Assembly: GCF_001190945.1 (NCBI RefSeq)
Contig: NZ_CP011112.1
Location: forward strand, 868,001-932,000
DNA from: Luteipulveratus mongoliensis
GTDB taxonomy: Bacteria; Actinomycetota; Actinomycetes; Actinomycetales; Dermatophilaceae
DNA: 64,000 bases
Reading direction: 5' to 3'
Within the stretch, counting starts at the first letter, position 1; each line of letters begins with the position of its first letter. Below, piece by piece: positions 35,308 to 42,122 of this stretch. The notes beneath the pieces were generated by a model, which saw only the letters and a program-made list of their open reading frames with translations, had not been told where the DNA came from and did not search any database. The position numbers and the translations under genes were made by a program.

Positions 35308-36084
35308 TCACTTCTCGTGCAGCACCGACAGCACGTTGCCCGCAGGGTCGGTGAACCACGCGATGTCCGGTCCGTTCTCGCGCATGATCCCCTTGTCGTC
35401 CTGAGGCATGCCGTCGTAACGCAGAATCTCGACGCCGGCCTCGACCAGGCTGTCCACCGCATCGTCGATGTCGTCGACCGGGATGTTGAGGATGGTGTGC
35501 TGCGCCGGCACGTGGTCCTCCTTCGGATAGGCGAGGACGAAGTCGTCCGCACCCAGCCAGATCGCCAGCAGGCCGTACTCCTCTGTCACGTCGAGGCCGA
35601 GCACGTCGGTGTAGAACGTCGTCGCGACGGCCGTGTCGTTCACTGCGAACCCGCAGAACGGCTTGGTGTTGCGCCAGTCCTTGCGGGCCGCGGCACGCAT
35701 GGTCTTGTCCATCTCGGGCTTCCCCTCGATGACCTGCACGTAGTTGCCGTCCGGGTCGGTCCCCGTGGCGAACCACGCCTCGTGGCGCTCCTCGAGAGGC
35801 GCGACCCAGGTCGTACCGGCTGTGTCCATGCGTGCGACGGCCGCCTTCGCATCGGGCACGTTCAGGTTGAGGACGACACGGCCGGGCTCGGGGTTCGTCG
35901 CGCTCACGTCGTCACGGCCGTCGGGCATGACCCAGAACGAGCCGAGCTCGAGAAAGCTGAACTCATTGGCCCGTACGCCGAACGCCTCCACGTACCAGTC
36001 ACGCAGACGGGTCGGGTCGGTGCTGCCGAGCAGCATGCTGCTCAGCTGCGGGGTGTCGTTGGTGGTGCGGCTGCGGATGGTCAT
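35308..36084 (-). CDS. VOC-superfamily protein with two glyoxalase-like domains
   Basis: 258 residues, with two tandem vicinal-oxygen-chelate halves. Half 1 is about residues 12-125 (QLSSMLLGSTDPTRLRDWYV ... EAWFATGTDPDGNYVQVIEG) and half 2 about 140-256 (CGFAVNDTAVATTFYTDVLG ... PDIAWFTDPAGNVLSVLHEK). D-P-x-G-N motifs near each half's end are typical of glyoxalase/dioxygenase or resistance-type folds. It begins the VOC-YCII-ECF42 operon (14 bases before the YCII gene). Substrate unknown. Confidence 0.88.
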   Translation of the reverse strand: MTIRSRTTNDTPQLSSMLLGSTDPTRLRDWYVEAFGVRANEFSFLELGSFWVMPDGRDDVSATNPEPGRVVLNLNVPDAKAAVARMDTAGTTWVAPLEERHEAWFATGTDPDGNYVQVIEGKPEMDKTMRAAARKDWRNTKPFCGFAVNDTAVATTFYTDVLGLDVTEEYGLLAIWLGADDFVLAYPKEDHVPAQHTILNIPVDDIDDAVDSLVEAGVEILRYDGMPQDDKGIMRENGPDIAWFTDPAGNVLSVLHEK

Positions 36085-36235
36085 CGCGTGCTCCTTCGTC
36101 CATGTCGTGCTCGGTCATGGGTACGTCGGAGCCGGGTTCACGTTCTCGACATGGCTGAGAGGACGGTTCGGTCTCGCACGGCGCGGCGTCGCATTTTTCC
36201 TATGAGCTGCGAGCCGGATCCGAGAGGATCGATCC

Positions 36236-36610
36236 ATGACGAACACCCAAGACCGGCCCGAGCTGAAGATGACCACCCTCGACTGCGCCGACGTGAAGAC
36301 CGAGGCGACGTTCTGGGCGGAGCTGCTGGGCTGGGAGGTAGCCCACCTGCAGGACGAGTACGCGATGCTCACCGGGCCCTCGAGCGCGCTCGGCTTCGGC
36401 CTCGTGCCCGACTACCAGCCTCCGGCGTGGCCCAACGAGGGCACCAAGCAGTTCCACTTCGACCTGGCGAGCAAGGACATCGATGCCACTGCCGCCCACG
36501 CGGTCAGCCTCGGCGCGACACTTCCCGACGAGCAGCCGGGCGAGACGTGGCGCGTGCTGCTCGACCCAGCGGGACACCCGTTCTGCGTGACCGACGCCGC
36601 CAACTGGTGA
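36236..36610 (+). CDS. VOC-family protein
   Basis: 124 residues; ATG 36236 begins after GAGAGGATCGATCC. The single VOC domain carries LDCADVKTEATFWAELLGWE, FHFDLASKDIDATAAHAVSL and the terminal DPAGHPFCVTD, matching the glyoxalase-like subgroup also seen at 39931. Its 3' end overlaps the opposing MFS gene by 107 bases. Confidence 0.86.
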   Translation: MTNTQDRPELKMTTLDCADVKTEATFWAELLGWEVAHLQDEYAMLTGPSSALGFGLVPDYQPPAWPNEGTKQFHFDLASKDIDATAAHAVSLGATLPDEQPGETWRVLLDPAGHPFCVTDAANW

Positions 36611-37988
36611 CCGCCTGACCGTCTCGACGCAGGAGCAGTGCGACGGCGACGATGGCTGCGACCAGGACACCGGCTGCGACGAGGAAGCCTCGCTCCACGC
36701 CCGGTGCCAGGTCGTGGCCCTGCGTCCCGGCCGCCATGACGGTCGAGAGCACCGCGATGCCGATGGCGCCGCCGATGTGGAACGACGACTCGGTCACGCC
36801 GGACGCCGCACCGCTGTGCTCGTCGGGCATGTCAGCGAGTGCTGCGATGGTGCCGGTGACCGTTCCTGCACCCAGTCCGACACCGAACAGGGTCAGGCCG
36901 ACCAGCATCACGGGCACCGGGCTGCCGGACGTGACGTCCAGCAGGATCACGCAGGCGACCGCCGAGCAGGTGAGCGCAGTCAGCGAGACCCGGCGGGAGC
37001 CGTACCGGCCGGTGGCCCACTGCGCGCCGAATGATGCGGCGCAGGCGGCAGCCGCGTTGACCGATGAGATGAAGCCGAACTTCTGTGGCGAGTAGCCGAG
37101 TCCGACCTGGGTGTACTGCGTCAGCAGGAACGCGATGGCACCGAAGACCGAGATGCCGAGCGCGACGATCACCAGGTTGCCGGCCAGGAACGGGCGCGAC
37201 GTGAACAGCGCCATCGGGATCAGCGGGTCACTCGACCGACGCTCGATCCGGACGAACGCCCACCCGCACACCATGGCCGCGGCGAACAGCCCGACGACCG
37301 GGCCGCCGTGCCAGCCCTCCCCAGGCACCAGCGAGATGGCGGCGATGCCGAGCATCAGTGCCGCGGTAACGGAGACCGCGGATCCCGCGTCGATGTGGCG
37401 GCGTGCCGCGGGCCGGTCCGCCGGCAGCAGCAGGACGGCGCCGAGCGCGAGCGCAGCCGCAATCGGCACGCTCGGGTAGAACGTCCAGGACCAGCCCCAC
37501 GCAGCGGTGAGAGGGCCACCGACGAGCGCCCCAGTCGTACCGCCGACGGCAGCGACCGCGCCCCAGAGGCCGATCGCGCGACGACGTTCGGGACCTTCCG
37601 GGAAGTGGACGAGCATGATCGACATCGCAGTCGGGAGCATGACGGCGGCCGAAACTCCTTGTGCCGCACGGCAGCTCAGCAGTGCAGCGCCACTTCCAGC
37701 GATCGCGCAACCCAGGGACGACAGGGCGAAAGCGGCGGTGCCGAGGGCGAAGACTCGACGGCGACCGAAAACGTCCGCACAGCGGCCGCCGAGCAGCTGC
37801 AGCCCGCCGAACGTCGCGGCGTACGCGCTCACGACCCACTGCACCTGCGTGACGCTCATGTCCAGGTCGCGCTCGATCTGGGGGATCGCGATCACCACGA
37901 TCGAGGAGTCGAGGATGACCAGGAACGACGCGATGGACAGCATCGCGAGGATCCAGCTGCGGTGGGTGGTGCCGGTCAGGGTGGTCAT
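36504..37988 (-). CDS. DHA2-type MFS multidrug exporter
   Basis: A 494-residue drug:proton antiporter-like protein, about 14 membrane helices. ATG 37988 has GGAGGCAACCACC before it. Motif A GGLQLLGGRCADVFGRRRVF after helix 2 and the antiporter motif C-like GLWGAVAAVGGTTGALVGGP after helix 4 are clear, with helix 1 SFLVILDSSIVVIAIPQIER typical of the EmrB/QacA group. The last 35 residues (WRRRSRRTGVPLGRAARATS and on) are basic and unlike a normal exporter end; they are encoded antisense to the VOC gene, so the true stop may reflect recent loss of the original. Divergent from the YCII gene at 38079. Confidence 0.86.
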   Translation of the reverse strand: MTTLTGTTHRSWILAMLSIASFLVILDSSIVVIAIPQIERDLDMSVTQVQWVVSAYAATFGGLQLLGGRCADVFGRRRVFALGTAAFALSSLGCAIAGSGAALLSCRAAQGVSAAVMLPTAMSIMLVHFPEGPERRRAIGLWGAVAAVGGTTGALVGGPLTAAWGWSWTFYPSVPIAAALALGAVLLLPADRPAARRHIDAGSAVSVTAALMLGIAAISLVPGEGWHGGPVVGLFAAAMVCGWAFVRIERRSSDPLIPMALFTSRPFLAGNLVIVALGISVFGAIAFLLTQYTQVGLGYSPQKFGFISSVNAAAACAASFGAQWATGRYGSRRVSLTALTCSAVACVILLDVTSGSPVPVMLVGLTLFGVGLGAGTVTGTIAALADMPDEHSGAASGVTESSFHIGGAIGIAVLSTVMAAGTQGHDLAPGVERGFLVAAGVLVAAIVAVALLLRRDGQAVTSWRRRSRRTGVPLGRAARATSRPAARREVSRRG

Positions 37989-38078
37989 GGTGGTTGCCTC
38001 CGTCGAGTTGCTTCGGAGGTACGTCGGTGCCAGGCCCCCGCTCTCGACATCGCCGCGCGCAGGAGTCAGGGTGGGGCC

Positions 38079-38450
38079 ATGAAATACATGCTTCTGATCC
38101 GCAGCTCGGCGCAGCAGTGGGACGCGCTGACCGACGCCGAGCGGCGCGAGATCGGCATCGGGACGATGGCCGTCGGGAACGCGCTGCGTGCTCAGGGTCG
38201 CTATGTGGATGGGGCAGGGCTGGACGACGTCGGCCTGACGCGTACCGTCCGGGCGGCTGCGGATGGCGAGGCGGTCACGACGGACGGACCGCACGCCGAG
38301 GCCAAGGAGCATCTGGCGGGTTTCATGGTCGTGGAGTGCGACAGCGAGGCCGACGCCCTCGCGATCGCCGCTCGACTGCCCGACGCGGCGTACGCCGGTG
38401 TCGACGTCCGTGAGTGCGTCGAGCCGCACGTGCCCGGGGCGCTGCGGTGA
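38079..38450 (+). CDS. YCII-related (DGPF) protein
   Basis: 123 residues, MKYMLLIRSSAQQWDALTDA at the N-terminus and TTDGPHAEAKEHLAGFMVVE at about 71-90, the same signature as the protein at 34907. The start at 38079 follows AGGAGTCAGGGTGGGGCC. The TGA overlaps the next GTG start (GTGA). Here the partner is a thioesterase-like gene and not a sigma factor, but the ECF42 gene is only 3 kb away. Confidence 0.88.
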   Translation: MKYMLLIRSSAQQWDALTDAERREIGIGTMAVGNALRAQGRYVDGAGLDDVGLTRTVRAAADGEAVTTDGPHAEAKEHLAGFMVVECDSEADALAIAARLPDAAYAGVDVRECVEPHVPGALR

Positions 38451-38875
38451 GCGGACTCACTCTGGTCGATGCCGCGAATGTCCTTGCGGCCCAACCGTTT
38501 AGCCGCCTGCTCGGCACGCGGATGGTTCGGTTCGACGACAGCGGCGCATCGCTCGAGCTCGACCTGAGGGACGACCTCCGGCAGCAGTTCGGCTTTGCCC
38601 ACGGTGGTGTGATCGCCTACCTCGTCGACAACGTGCTGACCTTCGCCGGTGGCGCCGTGCTCGGCCCCAAGGTGCTGACGGCGGGCTACACGATCGATCT
38701 CCTGGCACCCGCCTCCGGACCGCTCCTCCTCGCCGAGGGCTCGGTTGTCGGTCGATCGGGACGCCGGGCGGTATGTCGCGCCGAGATCTTCAATGTCGCT
38801 GACGGCGAGAAGCTGCTCTGTGCGACGGCTCAGGGCTCGATCGCGCTTGCCGGTTCGAAGGCCGAGCGCTCCTGA
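38447..38875 (+). CDS. PaaI-like hotdog thioesterase
   Basis: 142 residues, hotdog fold of the PaaI/DUF4442 acyl-CoA thioesterase group. GTG 38447 overlaps the YCII stop. The conserved region FGFAHGGVIAYLVDNVLTFA (HGG motif, with Asp in the active helix) lies at about 45-64, followed by the long strand TAGYTIDLLAPASGPLLLAE. The acyl substrate is unknown. Confidence 0.87.
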   Translation: MSGLTLVDAANVLAAQPFSRLLGTRMVRFDDSGASLELDLRDDLRQQFGFAHGGVIAYLVDNVLTFAGGAVLGPKVLTAGYTIDLLAPASGPLLLAEGSVVGRSGRRAVCRAEIFNVADGEKLLCATAQGSIALAGSKAERS

Positions 38876-38890
38876 CAGCGCCGACACGAA

Positions 38891-38926
38891 AACCATTGGC
38901 CACGTTGACGGCTCGCTCCTTAGAGT
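38891..38926 (+). promoter_or_regulatory. Candidate promoter of the erm leader transcript
   Basis: A TTGGCC box (38896-38901) preceded by an A-rich stretch (gaaaacca), and TAGAGT (38921-38926) 19 bases further on, would start transcription near 38933, at or next to the leader ORF ATG (38934). The A/T-rich block just before the -35 box resembles promoters dependent on the actinobacterial resistance regulator WhiB7; that assignment is inference. Confidence 0.35.
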
Positions 38927-38933
38927 GACCGGC

Positions 38934-38987
38934 ATGTTATGCATCTGCGCCGCCATGTGTGTCGTGGCTCGGCCCCGGCACGCCTGA
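38934..38987 (+). CDS. Leader peptide uORF of erm
   Basis: A 17-codon frame encoding MLCICAAMCVVARPRHA, ending 126 bases before the erm start. Three Cys, a CVV segment and a RPRH segment recall ribosome-stalling Erm leader peptides. If transcription starts near 38933, the leader would be translated leaderless. Its stop codon lies inside the first arm of the alternative stems that follow, so the position of a stalled ribosome would decide which stem forms. Confidence 0.6.
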   Translation: MLCICAAMCVVARPRHA

Positions 38988-39111
38988 CGGCGAGCTGACT
39001 TCCTGACATCACCCCGTCGCCTCTGCGCGCGACGGGAGCCTTCGGCATCGCCGTCGGTGTCTTCAGCTCTGCCGCTCTGTCACCCGCTCATGACACTGCC
39101 CAGGAGCTGAA
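38986..39111 (+). promoter_or_regulatory. Attenuator region: mutually exclusive stems controlling erm
   Basis: Complementary segments seen directly: GAGCTGA at 38992-38998 and again at 39104-39110 (overlapping the AGGAG box, 39102-39106) can each pair with TCAGCTC at 39063-39069; TTCAGCTC/GAGCTGAA makes an 8-bp stem over the erm ribosome site. GACGGCGA (38986-38993) can also pair with TCGCCGTC (39048-39055). Between them CCCGTCGC (39013-39020) and GCGACGGG (39029-39036) form an 8-bp hairpin. The first arm begins at the uORF stop. This geometry fits translational attenuation: a ribosome finishing the uORF hides the first arm and allows the masking stem; one stalled earlier frees it. Confidence 0.6.
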
Positions 39112-39113
39112 CC

Positions 39114-39887
39114 ATGTGTGAATTCCAACCCGGCCGGCACGAGCTCGGCCAGAACTTCCTTGTCGACCGCGCCGCGATCCGTGCTGTGACCTCTGCGGTC
39201 GCGGAGACGTGCGGGCCCATTCTTGAGCTTGCCGCCGGCGGCGGTGCCCTCACTGAACCGTTGTCCCAGCTCGGCCGGTCCCTCACCGCCGTTGAGGTCG
39301 ACCCTCGTCAGGTGCGTGCATTGAAGGCACGAATTCGCAGTAATGTCAGTTTGATTCGGGATGACATCCTGCGGCACGCACCGCCACGAGATCCGCATGT
39401 GGTCGTCTGCAATGTCCCGTTCCACATCACCACCCCGATCCTGCGCCGCCTGCTCGGCTGGCCGGACTGGACCGACGCCGTCCTCATCACGCAGTGGGAG
39501 GTGGCTCGCAAACGTGCCGGAGTCGGCGGCGCCACGATGCTCACCGCTCAGTGGTGGCCCTGGTACGACGTCGAGCTGGTCCGGCGCATCCCGGCCTCGG
39601 CATTCCGCCCGCGGCCGTCCGTCGACGCCGGGCTGCTGTGCCTTCGGCGGAGGTCCGATCCGCAGGTGCGGGACCGGACGGCGTACCAAGGGTTCGTCCG
39701 CGCGGTCTTCACCGGACCTGGTCGCGGGCTCCCCGATGTCGTACGCCGCACCGGAGTCTCCCCGCGTCGCTTGCGCCCGTGGTGCCGGGAGCACGGTGTC
39801 ACGGATCGAACGCTGCCACGCAATCTGACTGCAGCACAATGGATCTCACTCTTCGAGCTCCGACAGTCCACCCACCCCGCTGGCTGA
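39114..39887 (+). CDS. erm: Erm-family 23S rRNA (adenine-N6)-methyltransferase
   Basis: 257 residues; methylates A2058 of 23S rRNA (E. coli numbering), giving macrolide-lincosamide-streptogramin B resistance. The family start CEFQPGRHELGQNFLVDRAA is complete. The SAM-binding motif is ILELAAGGGALTEPLSQLGR near residues 38-57, and the catalytic N-x-P-F motif is VVCNVPFHITTPILRRLL near 98-115. The C-terminal domain PRRLRPWCREHGV is as in actinobacterial Erm proteins. AGGAG lies seven bases before ATG 39114 and is covered by a predicted stem. The C-terminal residues HPAG and the stop come from a family B repeat. Resistance partner genes (ABC-F) lie just beyond. Confidence 0.92.
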   Translation: MCEFQPGRHELGQNFLVDRAAIRAVTSAVAETCGPILELAAGGGALTEPLSQLGRSLTAVEVDPRQVRALKARIRSNVSLIRDDILRHAPPRDPHVVVCNVPFHITTPILRRLLGWPDWTDAVLITQWEVARKRAGVGGATMLTAQWWPWYDVELVRRIPASAFRPRPSVDAGLLCLRRRSDPQVRDRTAYQGFVRAVFTGPGRGLPDVVRRTGVSPRRLRPWCREHGVTDRTLPRNLTAAQWISLFELRQSTHPAG

Positions 39888-39932
39888 GCCGGCGGAGCCT
39901 TCGACCCGGGCTCGCCCGGATCAACCAACGTC
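39876..39932. repeat. Family B palindromic repeat at the erm 3' end
   Basis: CCCCGCTGGCTGAGCCGGCG followed by gagccttcgacccgggctcgcccgg and a tgatccgg/ccggatca-like element, related to the repeats at 62240-62410. The erm stop codon TGA (39885-39887) lies inside the repeat. It probably also acts as the terminator between erm and the convergent VOC gene. Confidence 0.55.
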
Positions 39933-40305
39933 AGGGCTGGCCCCAGCAGAGACAGAACGGATGGCCGGCTGGATCGGCGTACACCTGGAACCCGACAGAT
40001 GCGTCGAGATCCGGACCGGCTGCCGGGCTCAGCACCTGGGCGCCCAGCGCGACGGCCTGCGGATGGGCTGCTCGGATGTCGTCGACGTCGAGGTCCAGAT
40101 GGATCTGCTGAGGCGAGCCGTCGGGCCAGTCCGGAGGTGTGTGGTCCGGCACGCCCTGGATGGCGATGCGTGGTGAGCCGTCGACTCTGATGGTGTGCCA
40201 GCCGTCCTCCGCGTGAACCGTCCCACCGAGGAGCTGTGACCAGAAGGCGCTCTCCGCAAAGAGATCCGCGGCATCGAGCACGATCGTGGTGACTCTGATC
40301 TGCAT
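39931..40305 (-). CDS. VOC-family protein
   Basis: 124 residues from ATG 40305; VTTIVLDAADLFAESAFWSQ at the N-terminus, QQIHLDLDVDDIRAAHPQAV in the middle and YADPAGHPFCLCWGQP at the end. It is the same single-domain subgroup as the protein at 36236. It follows the ABC-F gene with a 5-base gap on the same strand, so the two are likely co-transcribed; VOC proteins can bind or modify antibiotics (bleomycin, fosfomycin classes), which makes a resistance role possible but unproven. Confidence 0.86.
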   Translation of the reverse strand: MQIRVTTIVLDAADLFAESAFWSQLLGGTVHAEDGWHTIRVDGSPRIAIQGVPDHTPPDWPDGSPQQIHLDLDVDDIRAAHPQAVALGAQVLSPAAGPDLDASVGFQVYADPAGHPFCLCWGQP

Positions 40306-40310
40306 AGGTG

Positions 40311-41936
40311 TCACCTTGGCACGGCAGCGGCCAAGGGGAGGGTGGTGCCGACCCAGCGGCGGCGCAGCCACCGGTCGTGGCTGGCCACGATCACCGTGGC
40401 CGGCGTGGTGACCAGCGCACTCTCCAGCTCCTCGACCAGAGACAGCGACAGGTGGTTGGTCACCTCGTCCAGCAGCAGGAGATCCGGCTGCCGGGCGATG
40501 ATCAGCGCCACCGTGAGTCGTCGCTGCTGCCCCTCGCTGAGGTCGCCGATCGGGCGACCGAGGTCCCGCGGGTGCAGCAACCCCAGGTCGCCGAGAGGTA
40601 CGAGCGGCCCGGCGGCGGCGTCGTACTCCTCACGTGGTGTCCGCCGCGGCTCGGCGAAGACGACGTCCTGCTCCAGGAAGCCGACACGTCGTGCCTGCAC
40701 ATTGATGCTCCCCGCGTCGGCTGCGATCCGACCCGCGAGCACCGCGAGCAGCGTCGACTTGCCGCAGCCGTTCGGACCGGTGATGAGCAGGTGCTCGGAC
40801 GGTCCGACGTCCAACCGCGGGATCGAGACACGGTCGCGGACGACCAGGTCACGTACGCTCACGCTGCCCGCCTGCTTGGCCTCGAACGAGCCCGAGAACT
40901 CAAGCGGCGCAGGCGGTTTCGGGATGAGCTCCCGCTCGATGAGAGCGATCTTCTGCTCGGCATCACGGATACGGTGCCGAACGGCTGTCTGCACGTTGGC
41001 GCCCTTGAACTTGTAGATGAACTTGTCGTTGTCGCGCGGCCCCCGGTTGTGCGCGATGTCGAGGTTGGTGGTCTTGGTCTTCGCGCGCAGCAGGTTGAGC
41101 TCCTCCTGCTGCTCCAGGAACGCCTCCTCCCATCGACGCCGTGACGCGCGCTTGTGACCGAGGTACGCCGTGTAGTTGCCGGTGAACCGTCGGCCGCCGT
41201 CGCCATCGGTGCCGAGATGAGCCGGGTCCAGGTCGACCACAGCCGTGCACGCACGGTCGAGGAAGACGCGGTCGTGGCTCGCGACCAGGACGATGCCGGG
41301 CAGCTGAATCAGCTGGGACTCAAGGAAGTCCAGCGCATCGTCGTCCAGGTGGTTGGTCGGCTCGTCCAGGACCACGCACTCCGGCTGCCGGGTCAGCAGC
41401 GCGGCGAGCGCGAGACGCGTCCGCTGGCCTCCGGAGAGCTCGCTGACGATGCGATCGGGCTCGATCTTCTCCAGGCCGAGTCGCTGAGCAGCGATCGCTG
41501 CGCGCCGGTCGGCATCCCACGCGTCGTGCATGGTCGCCCACGAGAGGACGTCGTCGTACTCCTGGGCGACCGCCGGATCGGTGAGATCCGCGGCCAGGAC
41601 CTCCAGGCGTCGTACGGCATCGTGCAGGGGAGCGAGCGCCTCCTTGAGAACCTGACCCACCGTGGCGGAGAGGTCGAGACCGCTGTCCTGCGCGAGGTAG
41701 CCGAGGTCGTCCGGCGTGACGACCTCACCACCGTCAGCCGGCTCGCGGCCGGTGACGATGCGGATGAGTGTCGACTTGCCGGCTCCGTTCTCGCCGACGA
41801 GACCGACCCGCTGACCGGGGTGAACGGTCAGGTCGATGCCGTCGAGGATGACGCGGGTGTCGTACGACTTGGTGATGTCGCGGATGACGAGCGACGTGGC
41901 CGACGAGGGGCCTGAGGTGGTGCGGGCGATAGACAT
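40311..41936 (-). CDS. ABC-F ATPase, probable antibiotic-resistance ribosome-protection protein
   Basis: 541 residues, two ABC domains and no membrane segment, the ABC-F plan. Domain 1: Walker A GLVGENGAGKSTLIRIVTG near 42-60, signature SELSGGQRTRLALAALLTRQ, Walker B VVLDEPTNHLDDDAL. Domain 2: ITGPNGCGKSTLLAVLAG near 355, signature LSEGQQRRLTVALIIARQPD, LLLLDEVTNHLS. The inter-domain linker (about 235-330, with LLRAKTKTTNLDIAHNRGPR) is long, as in ribosome-protection members that dislodge macrolides, lincosamides and similar drugs. ATG 41936 is the start; two mini-ORFs precede it. Location beside erm supports a resistance role, but housekeeping ABC-F functions are not excluded. Confidence 0.85.
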   Translation of the reverse strand: MSIARTTSGPSSATSLVIRDITKSYDTRVILDGIDLTVHPGQRVGLVGENGAGKSTLIRIVTGREPADGGEVVTPDDLGYLAQDSGLDLSATVGQVLKEALAPLHDAVRRLEVLAADLTDPAVAQEYDDVLSWATMHDAWDADRRAAIAAQRLGLEKIEPDRIVSELSGGQRTRLALAALLTRQPECVVLDEPTNHLDDDALDFLESQLIQLPGIVLVASHDRVFLDRACTAVVDLDPAHLGTDGDGGRRFTGNYTAYLGHKRASRRRWEEAFLEQQEELNLLRAKTKTTNLDIAHNRGPRDNDKFIYKFKGANVQTAVRHRIRDAEQKIALIERELIPKPPAPLEFSGSFEAKQAGSVSVRDLVVRDRVSIPRLDVGPSEHLLITGPNGCGKSTLLAVLAGRIAADAGSINVQARRVGFLEQDVVFAEPRRTPREEYDAAAGPLVPLGDLGLLHPRDLGRPIGDLSEGQQRRLTVALIIARQPDLLLLDEVTNHLSLSLVEELESALVTTPATVIVASHDRWLRRRWVGTTLPLAAAVPR

Positions 41937-42122
41937 ACGGACTCCCTGCGACCCGGGCAACGGCGTACGCCGACGGATCAGGTGGGTGGCGATGCTCGCC
42001 GGGCGTGTGACGTCATGACGTCAGGGCCGCGGGCGCGAGCAGGGCGGGAGTCAGTGCTTCATGGTGCGACCAGGCTAAAGGACGAACCGCGATCAACGCC
42101 AGCCAATAGTCCGGAGGGACGA
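41937..42122 (-). promoter_or_regulatory. ABC-F leader with mini-ORFs and a perfect palindrome
   Basis: The 186-base spacer before the ABC-F gene holds, on the minus strand, a three-codon frame MKH (42051-42062) and a 12-codon frame MTSHARRASPPT (41978-42016). A perfect 14-base palindrome GACGTCATGACGTC (42009-42022) overlaps the second start. Upstream, TTGATC and TAGCCT boxes within gttgatcgcggttcgtcc form a weak promoter candidate. Such short leader frames are common before drug-induced ABC-F genes. Confidence 0.45.
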
